NCBI GenBank assembly: GCA_001314705.1
Contig: LJSU01000004.1
Coordinates: 1-64,000 of the forward strand
Length of the DNA stretch: 64,000 bases
Source: Rhodobacteraceae bacterium HLUCCO07
GTDB taxonomy: Bacteria; Pseudomonadota; Alphaproteobacteria; Rhodobacterales; Rhodobacteraceae
Reading direction: 5' to 3'
Position 1 is the first letter of the stretch, and every line of letters starts with the position of its first letter. The position numbers and the translations under genes were made by a program. Of this stretch, positions 9,119 through 17,408 are shown piece by piece. Under the pieces are notes generated by a model that did no database searches, was not told the origin of the DNA, and was given only the letters and a program-made list of their open reading frames with translations.

Positions 9119-9151
9119 AATAATCGACCATGCGGTCGGTTATTCTGTCAA
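9119..9151 (-). promoter_or_regulatory. 26-bp palindrome next to a consensus -35 upstream of dctP
   Basis: AATAATCGACC (9119-9129) and GGTCGGTTATT (9134-9144) are complementary at 10 of 11 positions around ATGC. On the minus strand a perfect -35 (TTGACA, 9146-9151) directly precedes it, and a GATTAT -10 candidate at 9120-9125 gives a 20-bp spacer. The GACC/GGTC core resembles TetR-type operators. No TetR gene is nearby. Confidence 0.5.
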
Positions 9152-9208
9152 GTGATGTTTGAACACGATGACGCCGGGACAACGCGGCGCCCGCCCCTGG
9201 GTTGTGCC

Positions 9209-9709
9209 TCAGGCCCCGGACTCGCCGCGCGTTTGCTCGTCCGGATCGAGCCGGGCCAGAAGCGCCGCCAGCGCAGGTTTGAGCCGCGCACCGTCACCGC
9301 CCTCGAGCTGGGCAAGAAGAGCGGCTTCGTGGGCGCGGGCGTCAGCGACGAGGGTCTCGGCGATCCCGCGCCCCTTTTCGGTGAGATGAACCCGCACCCG
9401 GCGGCGGTCGCGCGTGTCGCCCTTGCGAAGCACGAGACCGCGCTCCTCCATCTGGATGATGATTCGGGTCAGGCGCGATTGCTCGATGAGCGAGATCCGG
9501 GCCAGGCGGGTGATCATCGCGCCGTCGCGGTCGTGCAGCCAGGCCAGCACCCGCCACTCCGGCACGCGCAGGCCGTGGCTGCGCACATGGGCATGGAACT
9601 GTGCGCTGGCGGCCTCGGACGCGGCGGCAAGCAGGTAAAGCAGGTAGTCCGAGACGAATCCCTTGTCCCCGGTCTCATCTTCGCGGGACGCTGTTTGTGG
9701 CGGTTGCAT
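9209..9709 (-). CDS. MarR-family transcriptional regulator
   Basis: A 166-residue winged-helix protein. MarR dimers usually repress divergent catabolic or efflux genes and release DNA when a phenolic or CoA ligand binds. Features in order: helix 1 (FVSDYLLYLLAAASEAASAQF), RVPEWRVLAWLHDRDGAMITRLARISLIEQSRLTRII forming the recognition helix, then the wing RKGDTRDRRRVRVHLTEKG with its DxRxxRV signature. The C-terminal dimer helix is typical. It is divergent from the oxygenase operon, and a matching palindrome lies in the shared promoter and also before dctP. An aromatic acid or its CoA ester is the likely inducer. Confidence 0.93.
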   Translation of the reverse strand: MQPPQTASREDETGDKGFVSDYLLYLLAAASEAASAQFHAHVRSHGLRVPEWRVLAWLHDRDGAMITRLARISLIEQSRLTRIIIQMEERGLVLRKGDTRDRRRVRVHLTEKGRGIAETLVADARAHEAALLAQLEGGDGARLKPALAALLARLDPDEQTRGESGA

Positions 9710-9802
9710 CCGGTGGTTCCTTTCCTTGCCCGTCCCTTCTTGAGCCGGGAGTGACGTGAAAAGTCAACGAAAACACCCGGTTTTCGGCCGGGAAGAAAAC
9801 AC

Positions 9803-9831
9803 TTGACCCAAATTATATGAATTTTCATACT
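9803..9831 (+). promoter_or_regulatory. Oxygenase-operon promoter with MarR operator in the spacer
   Basis: TTGACC (9803-9808) and CATACT (9826-9831) form a -35/-10 pair with a 17-bp spacer. The spacer and -10 hold the palindrome ATTATATGAATTTTCATA at 9812-9829, whose TATGAA/TTCATA half-sites are exact complements. The predicted transcription start near 9838 leaves a short leader with GGGAGA before the ATG at 9854. Confidence 0.6.
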
Positions 9832-9853
9832 TATTGCCAAGGGAGACGCGAGA

Positions 9854-10795
9854 ATGACGAAACTTGACCTGATCGTTGCAGATCTTCGCCCGTTGACCGC
9901 GCGTATTTCGGAATTCACGCTGCAAGCGGCGGATGGCGGGGCCTTGCCGGACTGGGAGGCGGGCGCGCATATCCGGGTGGATGTCGACGGCGGCGACCGG
10001 GCCTATTCGCTGATCCGGTTTGCACCCCGAGAGGACGGCGCCTACCGCATCGCTGTGCAGCGCGAGGATGACGGCGCCGGCGGGTCGCGATTCATGCATG
10101 GGCTGAAGGAAGGCGACAGGATCAAGGCTGCGCCGCCGAAATGCGATTTCCCGGTGGCGCCGGGCGAGGCGGCGGTTCTGCTCGCCGGGGGAATCGGAAT
10201 CACGCCGATGATCTCGATGGCCGCGGAATTGAAGGCGGCGGGCGTGCCGTTCGATTTGCATTATGCCGGGCGCAGCCGGGGAGAGATGGGATTCGTCGAT
10301 GACCTGGCGAATCGTTTCGGCGATGCGCTGCGCGTGCATTGCGACGATGACGAAAGCGCGCTCGACCTTGACGCGGTGATCGGTGCCCTGGGCGAGCGGC
10401 ATCTTTACATCTGCGGGCCGCGGGGCATGATCGACGCGGCCCGAGGCAAGGCCGAGGCGGCGGGCGTGCCGGGCGCGCGGGTGCATGTGGAGCTTTTCGA
10501 CAATGCCAGCGCGGCGGCCGGGGGCGACCGGGCGTTCGAGGTGGAAATCGCCTCGTCGGGCGAGGTCTTCACGATCCCGCCGGGACGGAGCATCATCGAG
10601 GTGCTGGAGGAAAGCGGGATGGACCTGATCCATGATTGCCAGCGCGGCGATTGCGGCATCTGCCAGACCGAGGTGATCTCGGGCGAGCCCGATCATCGCG
10701 ACGTGGTTCTGTCGGAGGCCGAAAGGGCCGAGGGCAAGGTCATGCAAATCTGTGTCAGCCGGGCGAAATCGGCACGGCTGGTGCTGGACCTGTAA
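9854..10795 (+). CDS. PDR/VanB-type oxidoreductase (reductase of the Rieske oxygenase)
   Basis: A 313-residue electron-transfer protein of the phthalate dioxygenase reductase/VanB class. It passes electrons from NAD(P)H through FMN to a C-terminal plant-type 2Fe-2S centre. The flavin domain includes RAYSLIRF (RxYS), the nucleotide domain has LLAGGIGITPMISM and YICGPRGM, and the ferredoxin domain has CQRGDCGIC plus a later Cys in QICVSR. It is the first gene of the operon, 13 bp before the Rieske alpha gene, and is its obvious partner. Length and domain order match the family. Confidence 0.93.
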   Translation: MTKLDLIVADLRPLTARISEFTLQAADGGALPDWEAGAHIRVDVDGGDRAYSLIRFAPREDGAYRIAVQREDDGAGGSRFMHGLKEGDRIKAAPPKCDFPVAPGEAAVLLAGGIGITPMISMAAELKAAGVPFDLHYAGRSRGEMGFVDDLANRFGDALRVHCDDDESALDLDAVIGALGERHLYICGPRGMIDAARGKAEAAGVPGARVHVELFDNASAAAGGDRAFEVEIASSGEVFTIPPGRSIIEVLEESGMDLIHDCQRGDCGICQTEVISGEPDHRDVVLSEAERAEGKVMQICVSRAKSARLVLDL

Positions 10796-10807
10796 AGGGA
10801 GGAAACC

Positions 10808-12148
10808 ATGGGACGTTACACCGACAATCCACAAGCGGTGGCCGGGCTGGTGCGCGGGCGCGAGGTGCATCGGGATGTCTATATCGACCCCGAGATCTAT
10901 CGGCTGGAGATGAAGCACCTCTTTGCAAATGCATGGGTGTTCGTGGGTCATGACAGCCAGACCCCCAACAAGGGCGATTATTTCACCACGCAGATCGGCG
11001 ATCAGCCGGTCATAATGGTCCGGCACACCGACAACGAGATCAAGGTTCTTTACAACCGTTGCCCGCACAAGGGCACCAAGATCGCCATTGATCGCACCGG
11101 CAACACCGGCAAGTTCTTTCGCTGTCCCTATCACGCCTGGTCGTTCAAGACCGATGGCTGCCTTTTGGCGATCCCGTTGAAGAAGGGATACGAGGGCACC
11201 GGGCTTGAGGAGGCCGAGGGCAGCCGCGGCATGAAACCGGTGGGCGCGGTGCATAATCACCGCGGTTTCGTCTTTGCGCGGCTGGCCGAAGAGGGCATTT
11301 CCTTCGAGGAATATTTCGGCGACAGCCTGTCGTCGCTCGACAACATGGTGGACCGCTCGCCCGCCGGGCGGCTCGAGGTGGCGGGGCCGCCGCTGCGCTA
11401 CATGCATCAGTGCAACTGGAAGATGCTGGTCGAGAACCAGACCGACACCTGTCACCCGATGGTGGCGCATGAATCGAGCGCCGGGACGGCGGTGCAGATA
11501 TGGAAGGAGATGGGCTATTCCGAGGATGACCCCAAGCCGCCGGCGATGGAGATCATCGCGCCCTTCATGAGCCCCTACGAATTCTTCGAGAACATGGGCA
11601 TCCGCACATGGCCCAACGGGCATGGCCATACGGGGGTGCATCATTCGATCCATTCGAAATATTCCGAGATCCCCGGCTATCTCGACGCGCTGAGCGAGAC
11701 ATACGGGGCAGAGAAGGCGCAGGCGATCCTGGGCGAGAACCGGCACAACACGGTTTATTTCCCCAACATCATGATCAAGGGGCCGATCCAGCAATTGCGC
11801 GTCTTCATCCCATTGGCCGCCGACAAGACGCTGGTCGAGAGCTATATCTATCGGCTGGTCGATGCGCCGGATGAATTGCTGGCGCGGACGGCGATGTATA
11901 ACCGGATGATCAACGCGCCCACCTCGATCGTGGGGCATGACGACCTCGAGATGTATGAGCGCGCGCAGGAGGGGCTGCATGCCGATGGCCTCGAATGGGT
12001 CAACGTGCAGCGGCTTTACGAGGAGGACGAGGATTTCGACGAGGAGCGCGTCGAGAACGGCACCACAGAGCGGCAGATGCGCAACCAGTTCAACGCATGG
12101 GTCAAGTTCATGACCGCGTCCATGCAGGGCAAGGAGGCGGCGGAATGA
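10808..12148 (+). CDS. Aromatic ring-hydroxylating oxygenase, alpha subunit (Rieske)
   Basis: A 446-residue catalytic subunit. Rieske non-heme iron oxygenases activate O2 to hydroxylate aromatic rings or related substrates. The Rieske cluster ligands are C85/H87 (CPHKG) and C106/H109 (CPYHAW). The mononuclear iron site is D213-x2-H216-x4-H221 within ENQTDTCHPMVAH, with the third ligand likely an Asp in GHDDLEMYERA. Pairing with a beta subunit places it with benzoate, anthranilate, salicylate and 3-phenylpropionate type oxygenases. The exact substrate is not readable. The stop overlaps the beta-subunit start by four bases. Confidence 0.95.
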   Translation: MGRYTDNPQAVAGLVRGREVHRDVYIDPEIYRLEMKHLFANAWVFVGHDSQTPNKGDYFTTQIGDQPVIMVRHTDNEIKVLYNRCPHKGTKIAIDRTGNTGKFFRCPYHAWSFKTDGCLLAIPLKKGYEGTGLEEAEGSRGMKPVGAVHNHRGFVFARLAEEGISFEEYFGDSLSSLDNMVDRSPAGRLEVAGPPLRYMHQCNWKMLVENQTDTCHPMVAHESSAGTAVQIWKEMGYSEDDPKPPAMEIIAPFMSPYEFFENMGIRTWPNGHGHTGVHHSIHSKYSEIPGYLDALSETYGAEKAQAILGENRHNTVYFPNIMIKGPIQQLRVFIPLAADKTLVESYIYRLVDAPDELLARTAMYNRMINAPTSIVGHDDLEMYERAQEGLHADGLEWVNVQRLYEEDEDFDEERVENGTTERQMRNQFNAWVKFMTASMQGKEAAE

Positions 12149-12624
12149 GCATCACGCGCGAGGACCTGATCGATTTCGTCTATGACGAGGCCCGGATGCT
12201 GGACGAGGGCCGCTTCGAGGAGTGGCTGGAGCTGTGGCTGGAGGATGGGCATTACTGGATGCCGCTCGACTGGAAACAGGAGGATCCGCTGCATGTGACC
12301 TCGCTCCTCTACGAGGACATGTTCATGTTGCGGCTCAGGGTGCAGCGCCTGACCGGCGCGCGGACCTTCAGCCAGAAGCCCAAGAGCCGGTGTCATCACG
12401 TGCTCAACCGCCCCTTTGTCGACGAGATGGATCACGAGGCGGGCCGGTTCGTGACCAACACCAACATGCATTACGTGGAAACCCGGCTGGATGAACAGTT
12501 CCTGCTGGCGCTCACGGCAGTGCATGAATTGAAGCTGGTCGACGGGCGCTTGCGGATCGCCAACAAGCGGGTCGATCTGCTCAATTGCGATGCGGCTTTC
12601 GGCAATATCCAGCTTTTGCCATGA
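12145..12624 (+). CDS. Aromatic ring-hydroxylating oxygenase, beta subunit
   Basis: A 159-residue NTF2-like small subunit that forms the structural half of alpha3beta3 Rieske oxygenases. Typical traits are the early helix FVYDEARMLDEGRFEEWLELWLEDGHYWMP, a central RVQRLTGARTFSQKPKSRCHHVL segment, and the C-terminal GRLRIANKRVDLLNCD strand. The ATG at 12145 overlaps the alpha stop (ATGA) and is preferred over upstream in-frame starts, which lie inside the alpha gene. Its own stop overlaps the ligase start in the same way. Confidence 0.94.
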   Translation: MSITREDLIDFVYDEARMLDEGRFEEWLELWLEDGHYWMPLDWKQEDPLHVTSLLYEDMFMLRLRVQRLTGARTFSQKPKSRCHHVLNRPFVDEMDHEAGRFVTNTNMHYVETRLDEQFLLALTAVHELKLVDGRLRIANKRVDLLNCDAAFGNIQLLP

Positions 12625-14237
12625 TCGCGAGCGATTGCCCAAGCGTTCATGACGCCTTTGCCGCCAGCGCCGCGCGCTGGCCGGTGCGCGACATGTTGAA
12701 CGTGTTGCCCGAGACGGCGGAGATTTACGGGATCGAGGCGGGTGCGCTGAGCTATGGCGCGGCGCTGGACGAGGTGGCGGCGCTGGCCGGGCGGCTGGCC
12801 GAGGCGGGCTATGGCAAGGGGCACCGGGTGATGGTGCTCTTGGAAAACCGGCCCGCGTTCTTTCTTTGGTTCCTTGCGCTCAACCGGATCGGCGCGTCGA
12901 TCGTGCCGGTGAACCCGGACCTGCGCGCGGCGGAACTTGCCTACATGGCGGGCCATGCCGAGCCGGTTCTGGCGGTGGCCCTGCCCGACCGGGTGGCGGA
13001 ATTGCGACAGGCGGCAGACGCGGCCGGGGTGGTGATGCCGGTCATCGCGCCGGGCGACGCCCTGCCCGCCCCACGCGCCGGCGGGGCACTGGCCGGGGGC
13101 GCGGGCGTGCGGGCCGAGGCGGCGATGCTTTACACCTCGGGGACGACGGGCCAGCCCAAGGGCTGCGTTCTGCCGAACGAGTATTTCCTGATGGCGGGGC
13201 GCTGGTATGCCGAGGCCGGGGGGCTTTGTGCGCTTAGCGAGGACGGCGAGCGGATGATCACGCCCTTGCCGATCTTTCACATGAACGCGATGGCCTATTC
13301 GCTGATGGCGATGATCGCGGTGGGCGGGTGTCTCACGGCGCTCGACCGGTTTCACCCGCGCACATGGTGGCAATCGGTGCGCGAGAGCGGGGCGACCTGC
13401 CTGCATTACCTCGGCGTCATGCCCTCGATGCTGATGGGCCTGCCCGAGAGCGACGCCGACCGCGCGCACGGGGTGCGGTTCGGGTTCGGGGCCGGGGTCG
13501 ATCCCAAGCTGCATGGCGCGTTCGAGGAACGGTTCGGCTTTCCGCTGGTCGAGGCGTGGGCGATGACCGAGACCGGCGCGGGGGCGGTCATCTGCGCCAA
13601 CACGCTGCCCCGGCGGGTGGGCGAAAGCTGTCTCGGTCAGCCGGGGCCGGAACTGGAGATCCGCATTGTTGACGATGAAGGCCGCGACTCGGGCGGGAGC
13701 CCTGGCGAGTTGCTGGTGCGTCACGCGGGGGATGACCCGAAGCGGGGCTTCTTCGCCGAGTACTACAAGAACCCGGAAGCCACGGCGGAAGCCTGGGCCG
13801 GGGGCTGGTTTCATACCGGCGACATCGTGCGGCAGGAGGCGGATGGCGCGATGTTCTTTGTCGATCGCAAGAAGAACGTGATCCGCCGCTCGGGCGAGAA
13901 TATCGCGGCGGTCGAGGTGGAATCGGTGCTGATGCGGCATCCGCGCGTGCGGGGCGCGGCGGTGGCGGCGGTGCCGGACGCGGTGCGCGGTGACGAGGTG
14001 TTCGCCTGCCTGGTGGTCGACAATCCGGTGCCGGAGCTGGCCGAAGAGATCGTCGGCTGGTGCCTGACGCAGCTCGCCTATTACAAGGCGCCGGGTTACG
14101 TGGCGTTCGTGGACGCGCTGCCGCTGACCGCGACACAGAAGATCCAGCGCGGCGAGTTGAAGGTTATGGCGGCGGAGCTGGTCGGGGCGCCGGGCACGGC
14201 GGACCTGCGCAACATGAAGAAGCGGAACGCGGCATGA
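12621..14237 (+). CDS. AMP-binding acyl-/aryl-CoA ligase
   Basis: A 538-residue member of the ANL superfamily, which activates a carboxylic acid with ATP and transfers it to CoA. Motifs are in order: YTSGTTGQPKG (A3), AWAMTETGAG (A5), GGWFHTGDIV (A7), DRKKNVIRRSGENI (A8 hinge) and the catalytic lysine region TATQKIQRGEL (A10). It resembles caiC/crotonobetaine- and aryl-CoA ligases more than acetyl-CoA synthetase, but specificity is not visible. Its place between the oxygenase and a CoA-dependent C-C bond enzyme implies that the hydroxylated acid is processed as a CoA thioester. It is coupled on both sides by ATGA overlaps. Confidence 0.93.
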   Translation: MIASDCPSVHDAFAASAARWPVRDMLNVLPETAEIYGIEAGALSYGAALDEVAALAGRLAEAGYGKGHRVMVLLENRPAFFLWFLALNRIGASIVPVNPDLRAAELAYMAGHAEPVLAVALPDRVAELRQAADAAGVVMPVIAPGDALPAPRAGGALAGGAGVRAEAAMLYTSGTTGQPKGCVLPNEYFLMAGRWYAEAGGLCALSEDGERMITPLPIFHMNAMAYSLMAMIAVGGCLTALDRFHPRTWWQSVRESGATCLHYLGVMPSMLMGLPESDADRAHGVRFGFGAGVDPKLHGAFEERFGFPLVEAWAMTETGAGAVICANTLPRRVGESCLGQPGPELEIRIVDDEGRDSGGSPGELLVRHAGDDPKRGFFAEYYKNPEATAEAWAGGWFHTGDIVRQEADGAMFFVDRKKNVIRRSGENIAAVEVESVLMRHPRVRGAAVAAVPDAVRGDEVFACLVVDNPVPELAEEIVGWCLTQLAYYKAPGYVAFVDALPLTATQKIQRGELKVMAAELVGAPGTADLRNMKKRNAA

Positions 14238-15394
14238 GCAAGGGTTATGACGGCGTTGTGCTGACCTCGCCAGTGACGGTGCCCTATGTGCGTTTCGCCC
14301 ATGAGACGGCGCATTGGTGGATCGCACGGGGCCTCAGGGGCGCGCTCGATGCGGCGGGGATGCGGCCGGGCGATATCGACGGGCTGTCCGTCTCGTCCTT
14401 CACGCTCTTTCCCGATACGCCCGTGGGCATGACGCAGCACCTGGGGCTTTGTCTGCGCTATCTCGACACGATCCCGATGGGGGGGGCGTCGGGCGTGGTG
14501 GCGGCGCGGCGCGCGGCGCGGGCGGTGCAGGCGGGGGACGCGGACGTGGTGGCCTGTGTCGCGGGCGACATGAACCGGATCGATTCGTTCCGCCAGCTTT
14601 TGTCGGCCTTCTCGCGCTTCTCGCTCGATGCGGCCTATCCCTATGGTTACGGCGGGCCAAACGCCAATTTCGCGCTTATCATGAATGCCTACATGGCCGA
14701 GTATGGCGCCACGCGCGAGGATTTTGGGCGCATCGCGGTGGCCCAGCGCGACAATGCCCTGCGCAATCCCCATGCGTTGATGAAAAAGCCGCTGACGCTT
14801 GACGATTACATGGGCGCGCGGATGATTTCCGACCCGGTGTGCCTCTTTGATTGCGTGATGCCCTGTGCCGGGGCCGAGGCGTTTCTCGTGATGCGCGAGG
14901 ATGAGGCGCTGCGGCGCGGCCTGCCCTTTGCACGCATGGCCGGGACGATCGAGCGGCACAATGCCTTTGCCGAGGACCCGATGCAGCTGCGCGGGGGTTG
15001 GGCAGCGGATATCGACACGCTTTATGACAGTGCCGGGTGCGGGCCGGAGGATATCGACCTCTTGCAGAGTTACGACGATTACCCGGTGATCTCGATGATG
15101 CAGATCGAGGATCTGGGCTTTTGCGAGAAGGGCGGCGCGGTGGAGTTCGTGCGCGGCCATGACCTGACCGTAACGGGGGATTTTCCGCACAACACCAGCG
15201 GTGGACAATTGTCGGTGGGACAGGCCGGGGCGGCGGGCGGCTACCTCGGCATTGTCGAGGCAATCCGGCAGGTGACGCATCAGGCCGGACCAACGCAGGT
15301 CGAGGGCGCGCGCCGCGCGATGGTCTCGGGCTTTGGCATGGTCAACTATGATCGCGGCGTCTGTTCCGCGGTGGCCATACTGGAGGGCGCGTGA
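14234..15394 (+). CDS. Thiolase-fold protein lacking the catalytic Cys and His (aldolase-type candidate)
   Basis: A 386-residue protein of the thiolase/SCP-x/Ltp superfamily. The N-terminal nucleophile motif CxSG reads GGASG (G84 at the Cys position) and the GHPxGATG block reads GQAGAAGG (Q330 at the His position). Normal thiolysis by these residues therefore looks impossible. The family also contains Ltp2-type retro-aldolases that work with DUF35 proteins and use tyrosines in place of Cys/His. The next gene encodes a DUF35 domain, so an acyl-CoA aldolase role is the best inference. Other conserved features include the HNTSGGQLSVG loop and the GVCSAVAIL C-terminus. The start ATG overlaps the ligase stop. 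Confidence 0.85.
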   Translation: MSKGYDGVVLTSPVTVPYVRFAHETAHWWIARGLRGALDAAGMRPGDIDGLSVSSFTLFPDTPVGMTQHLGLCLRYLDTIPMGGASGVVAARRAARAVQAGDADVVACVAGDMNRIDSFRQLLSAFSRFSLDAAYPYGYGGPNANFALIMNAYMAEYGATREDFGRIAVAQRDNALRNPHALMKKPLTLDDYMGARMISDPVCLFDCVMPCAGAEAFLVMREDEALRRGLPFARMAGTIERHNAFAEDPMQLRGGWAADIDTLYDSAGCGPEDIDLLQSYDDYPVISMMQIEDLGFCEKGGAVEFVRGHDLTVTGDFPHNTSGGQLSVGQAGAAGGYLGIVEAIRQVTHQAGPTQVEGARRAMVSGFGMVNYDRGVCSAVAILEGA

Positions 15395-16632
15395 TGGTGT
15401 TGGAACGCCCGAAACGCAAAGACCCGCGCAAGCGCAGTGTGGTGCCGACGCTGCCGCCCCAGATGCGTTCGCGCGCGGCGCTGGGGCTGGCGGTGGCGGC
15501 GGGCGCGGGGCGGTTTGCCTTGCAGCATTGCGCCGAGTGCAGCGCGGTTCAGTATCCCCCACGAGATGCATGTCATTCGTGCCTGTCGGTCGATCTGCAC
15601 TGGCGCGATTGCGCGCCGGAGGGCCGGGTGATGGCCGAAACGGCGGTGCGCGCCTCGCCCGACCCCTATTTCCGCGAGCGGCTGCCGTGGCGCATGGGAA
15701 CGGTGAAGCTCGATGCCGGGCCGGTGGTCTTGGCGCACCTGGTGGGCGTGTCGCGGGGCGATGCCGTGCGCATGGACCTCAGGCTCGACCGGGCGGGACA
15801 GGGGGTGATGGTCGCCCTGCCCGAGGAAAGGAACAGCGAGATGGAAGACGACCCGGTGTTGCGTGCGATGGGCACGCATCCGAAATATCGCCGCGTGCTG
15901 GTGAGCGATGCCACGCATCCGGCGGCGGTGCCCCTGATCAAGGGGCTGCTGGCGGCCGAGGCGTCGCATGTCTTTGCCGGTGTGCCCGAGATGTGGCGGC
16001 GCCCGCACGGTGTATCGGCGCTTGAAGGCATGGAGGGGGTGAGCCTGATGCCGCTCGACGTGACCGACCCCTTGAGCCTGAAGGAAGCGGCGAGCGAGAT
16101 CGGCGGCAAGGTCGATATCCTGATCAACACCGCGCGGCATGTGCGCCCGGGCGGCGTCCTGGGACAGGACGTGACCCATGCGCGCGACGAGATGGAGGTG
16201 AACGCGCTGGGCCTGATGCGACTGGCGCAGGCATTCGGGCCGGGGATGGCGGCGCGCACGGCGGACGGGGTGAATTCGTCGGCGGCGTTCGTGACGGTGC
16301 TTTCGGCGCACGCGCTGTCGCCTGACCCGACCTATGGGGCGTTCAACGCGAGCCAGGCCGCAGCACGGTCGGTGGCACAGACCCTGCGGGCCGAGTTCGC
16401 GCCAAGCGGCTTGCGCGTGATGTGCGTCTATGCCGGGCCGCTCGATGATGACTGGCACCAGCCCTTGCCGCCACCCAAGGTGGCGCCGGCGGCCTTGGCG
16501 CGATCTATTGTCGATGGGCTCCAGCGTGGGTTCGAGGATGTCTATTGCGGGGATGTGGCCAAGGATATCGCGGAGCGCTGGCGCCGCGATCCGGGCATTC
16601 TCGAGCGGGAAATAACGGGGGGACAGGGATGA
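15394..16632 (+). CDS. DUF35 zinc-ribbon/OB-fold protein fused to a degenerate SDR domain
   Basis: A 412-residue two-domain protein. Residues about 30-145 form a DUF35 unit with a zinc ribbon (C46, C49, C60, C63 in CX2C-X10-CX2C) and an OB fold, the usual partner of thiolase-like acyl-CoA enzymes. Residues about 163-400 have an SDR-like Rossmann pattern, but the key residues are gone: the TGxxxGIG loop reads SDATHPAAVP, NAG reads NTA, and YxxxK reads YGAFN with Asn at the Lys position (Tyr314/Asn318). The SDR half probably binds or scaffolds rather than oxidises. The start is the ATG in a TGATG junction. An overlapping GTG three bases earlier is equally possible. Confidence 0.85.
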   Translation: MVLERPKRKDPRKRSVVPTLPPQMRSRAALGLAVAAGAGRFALQHCAECSAVQYPPRDACHSCLSVDLHWRDCAPEGRVMAETAVRASPDPYFRERLPWRMGTVKLDAGPVVLAHLVGVSRGDAVRMDLRLDRAGQGVMVALPEERNSEMEDDPVLRAMGTHPKYRRVLVSDATHPAAVPLIKGLLAAEASHVFAGVPEMWRRPHGVSALEGMEGVSLMPLDVTDPLSLKEAASEIGGKVDILINTARHVRPGGVLGQDVTHARDEMEVNALGLMRLAQAFGPGMAARTADGVNSSAAFVTVLSAHALSPDPTYGAFNASQAAARSVAQTLRAEFAPSGLRVMCVYAGPLDDDWHQPLPPPKVAPAALARSIVDGLQRGFEDVYCGDVAKDIAERWRRDPGILEREITGGQG

Positions 16633-17408
16633 GCGTTCTGGACAGCCTGACGGCGGCGATGGCGGGGGGCGCGGTCGAGGTTGTGGACCTGACCCACCGG
16701 CTCGACCCCGATTTTCCGGTGATCGTGCTGCCGCCCGAGTTCGGTCAATGCGCACGGTTCCGCATGGAGGAAGTGAGCGCCTATGACCATCGCGGACCGG
16801 CGTGGAAATGGCATAATCTTACGCTGAACGAGCACACGGGCACGCATTTCGACGCGCCGATCCACTGGGTTTCGGGGCGCGACTGGCCGAATGGCGCGGT
16901 GGACGAGATCCCCGCCGGGGATCTCATCGGCCCGGTCTGCCTGATCGACTGTTCCGAGGGCGCGGCAAAGGACGATGATTTCGAGCTGACGCCGCAGATC
17001 ATCGAAGGCTGGGAGGCCGAGCACGGGCGCATCCCGGCGGGGTCATGGGTGCTGATGCGCACCGACTGGTCGAAGCGGTCGGGCGCGGAGTATCTCAACA
17101 TGGCCGATGACGGGCCGCATTCGCCCGGGCCGGTGCCGGATGCCGTGCGCGTGTTGGTGCAGCGCGACATTCGCGGGTTCGGCACGGAATGCGTGGGCAC
17201 GGATGCCGGGCAAGGCGCGCATTACGACCCGCCCTTCCCTGCGCATTACCTGCTGCACGGGGCCGGCAAATACGGGCTGCAATGCCTGTGCAACCTTGAC
17301 CTTTTGCCGCCCACGGGCGCGGTGCTGATCGCGCCGCCATTGAAGATCAGGGGCGGGACGGGCAGCCCGCTCAGGGTATTGGCACTGGTTCCGGGGAGTG
17401 CAGCATGA
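16629..17408 (+). CDS. Cyclase-family metal hydrolase
   Basis: A 259-residue protein of the kynurenine-formamidase/putative cyclase fold. The metal site motif is complete: LNEHTGTHFDAPIHW (HxGTHxDxPxH) at about residues 70-85, followed downstream by conserved SWVLMRTDW, TDAGQGAHYDPPFPAH and the C-terminal NLDLLPPTGAVLIAPPLK block. Members hydrolyse amides, lactones or ring-opened products, or act in polyketide-like chemistry. Here it may open or cleave the product of the oxygenase/aldolase steps. It is coupled by ATGA to the gene before it and by four bases to the SDR after it. Confidence 0.9.
   Translation: MSVLDSLTAAMAGGAVEVVDLTHRLDPDFPVIVLPPEFGQCARFRMEEVSAYDHRGPAWKWHNLTLNEHTGTHFDAPIHWVSGRDWPNGAVDEIPAGDLIGPVCLIDCSEGAAKDDDFELTPQIIEGWEAEHGRIPAGSWVLMRTDWSKRSGAEYLNMADDGPHSPGPVPDAVRVLVQRDIRGFGTECVGTDAGQGAHYDPPFPAHYLLHGAGKYGLQCLCNLDLLPPTGAVLIAPPLKIRGGTGSPLRVLALVPGSAA

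Noticed and set aside
9764-11980. 738-codon minus-strand frame opposite the reductase and Rieske genes
   Set aside because: It is a high-GC shadow of genes with complete metal-site motifs and it crosses the oxygenase promoter.
12471-14327. 618-codon minus-strand frame opposite the CoA ligase
   Set aside because: It is antisense to a protein with all ANL motifs in order. The composition is Arg/His-rich without a recognisable fold.
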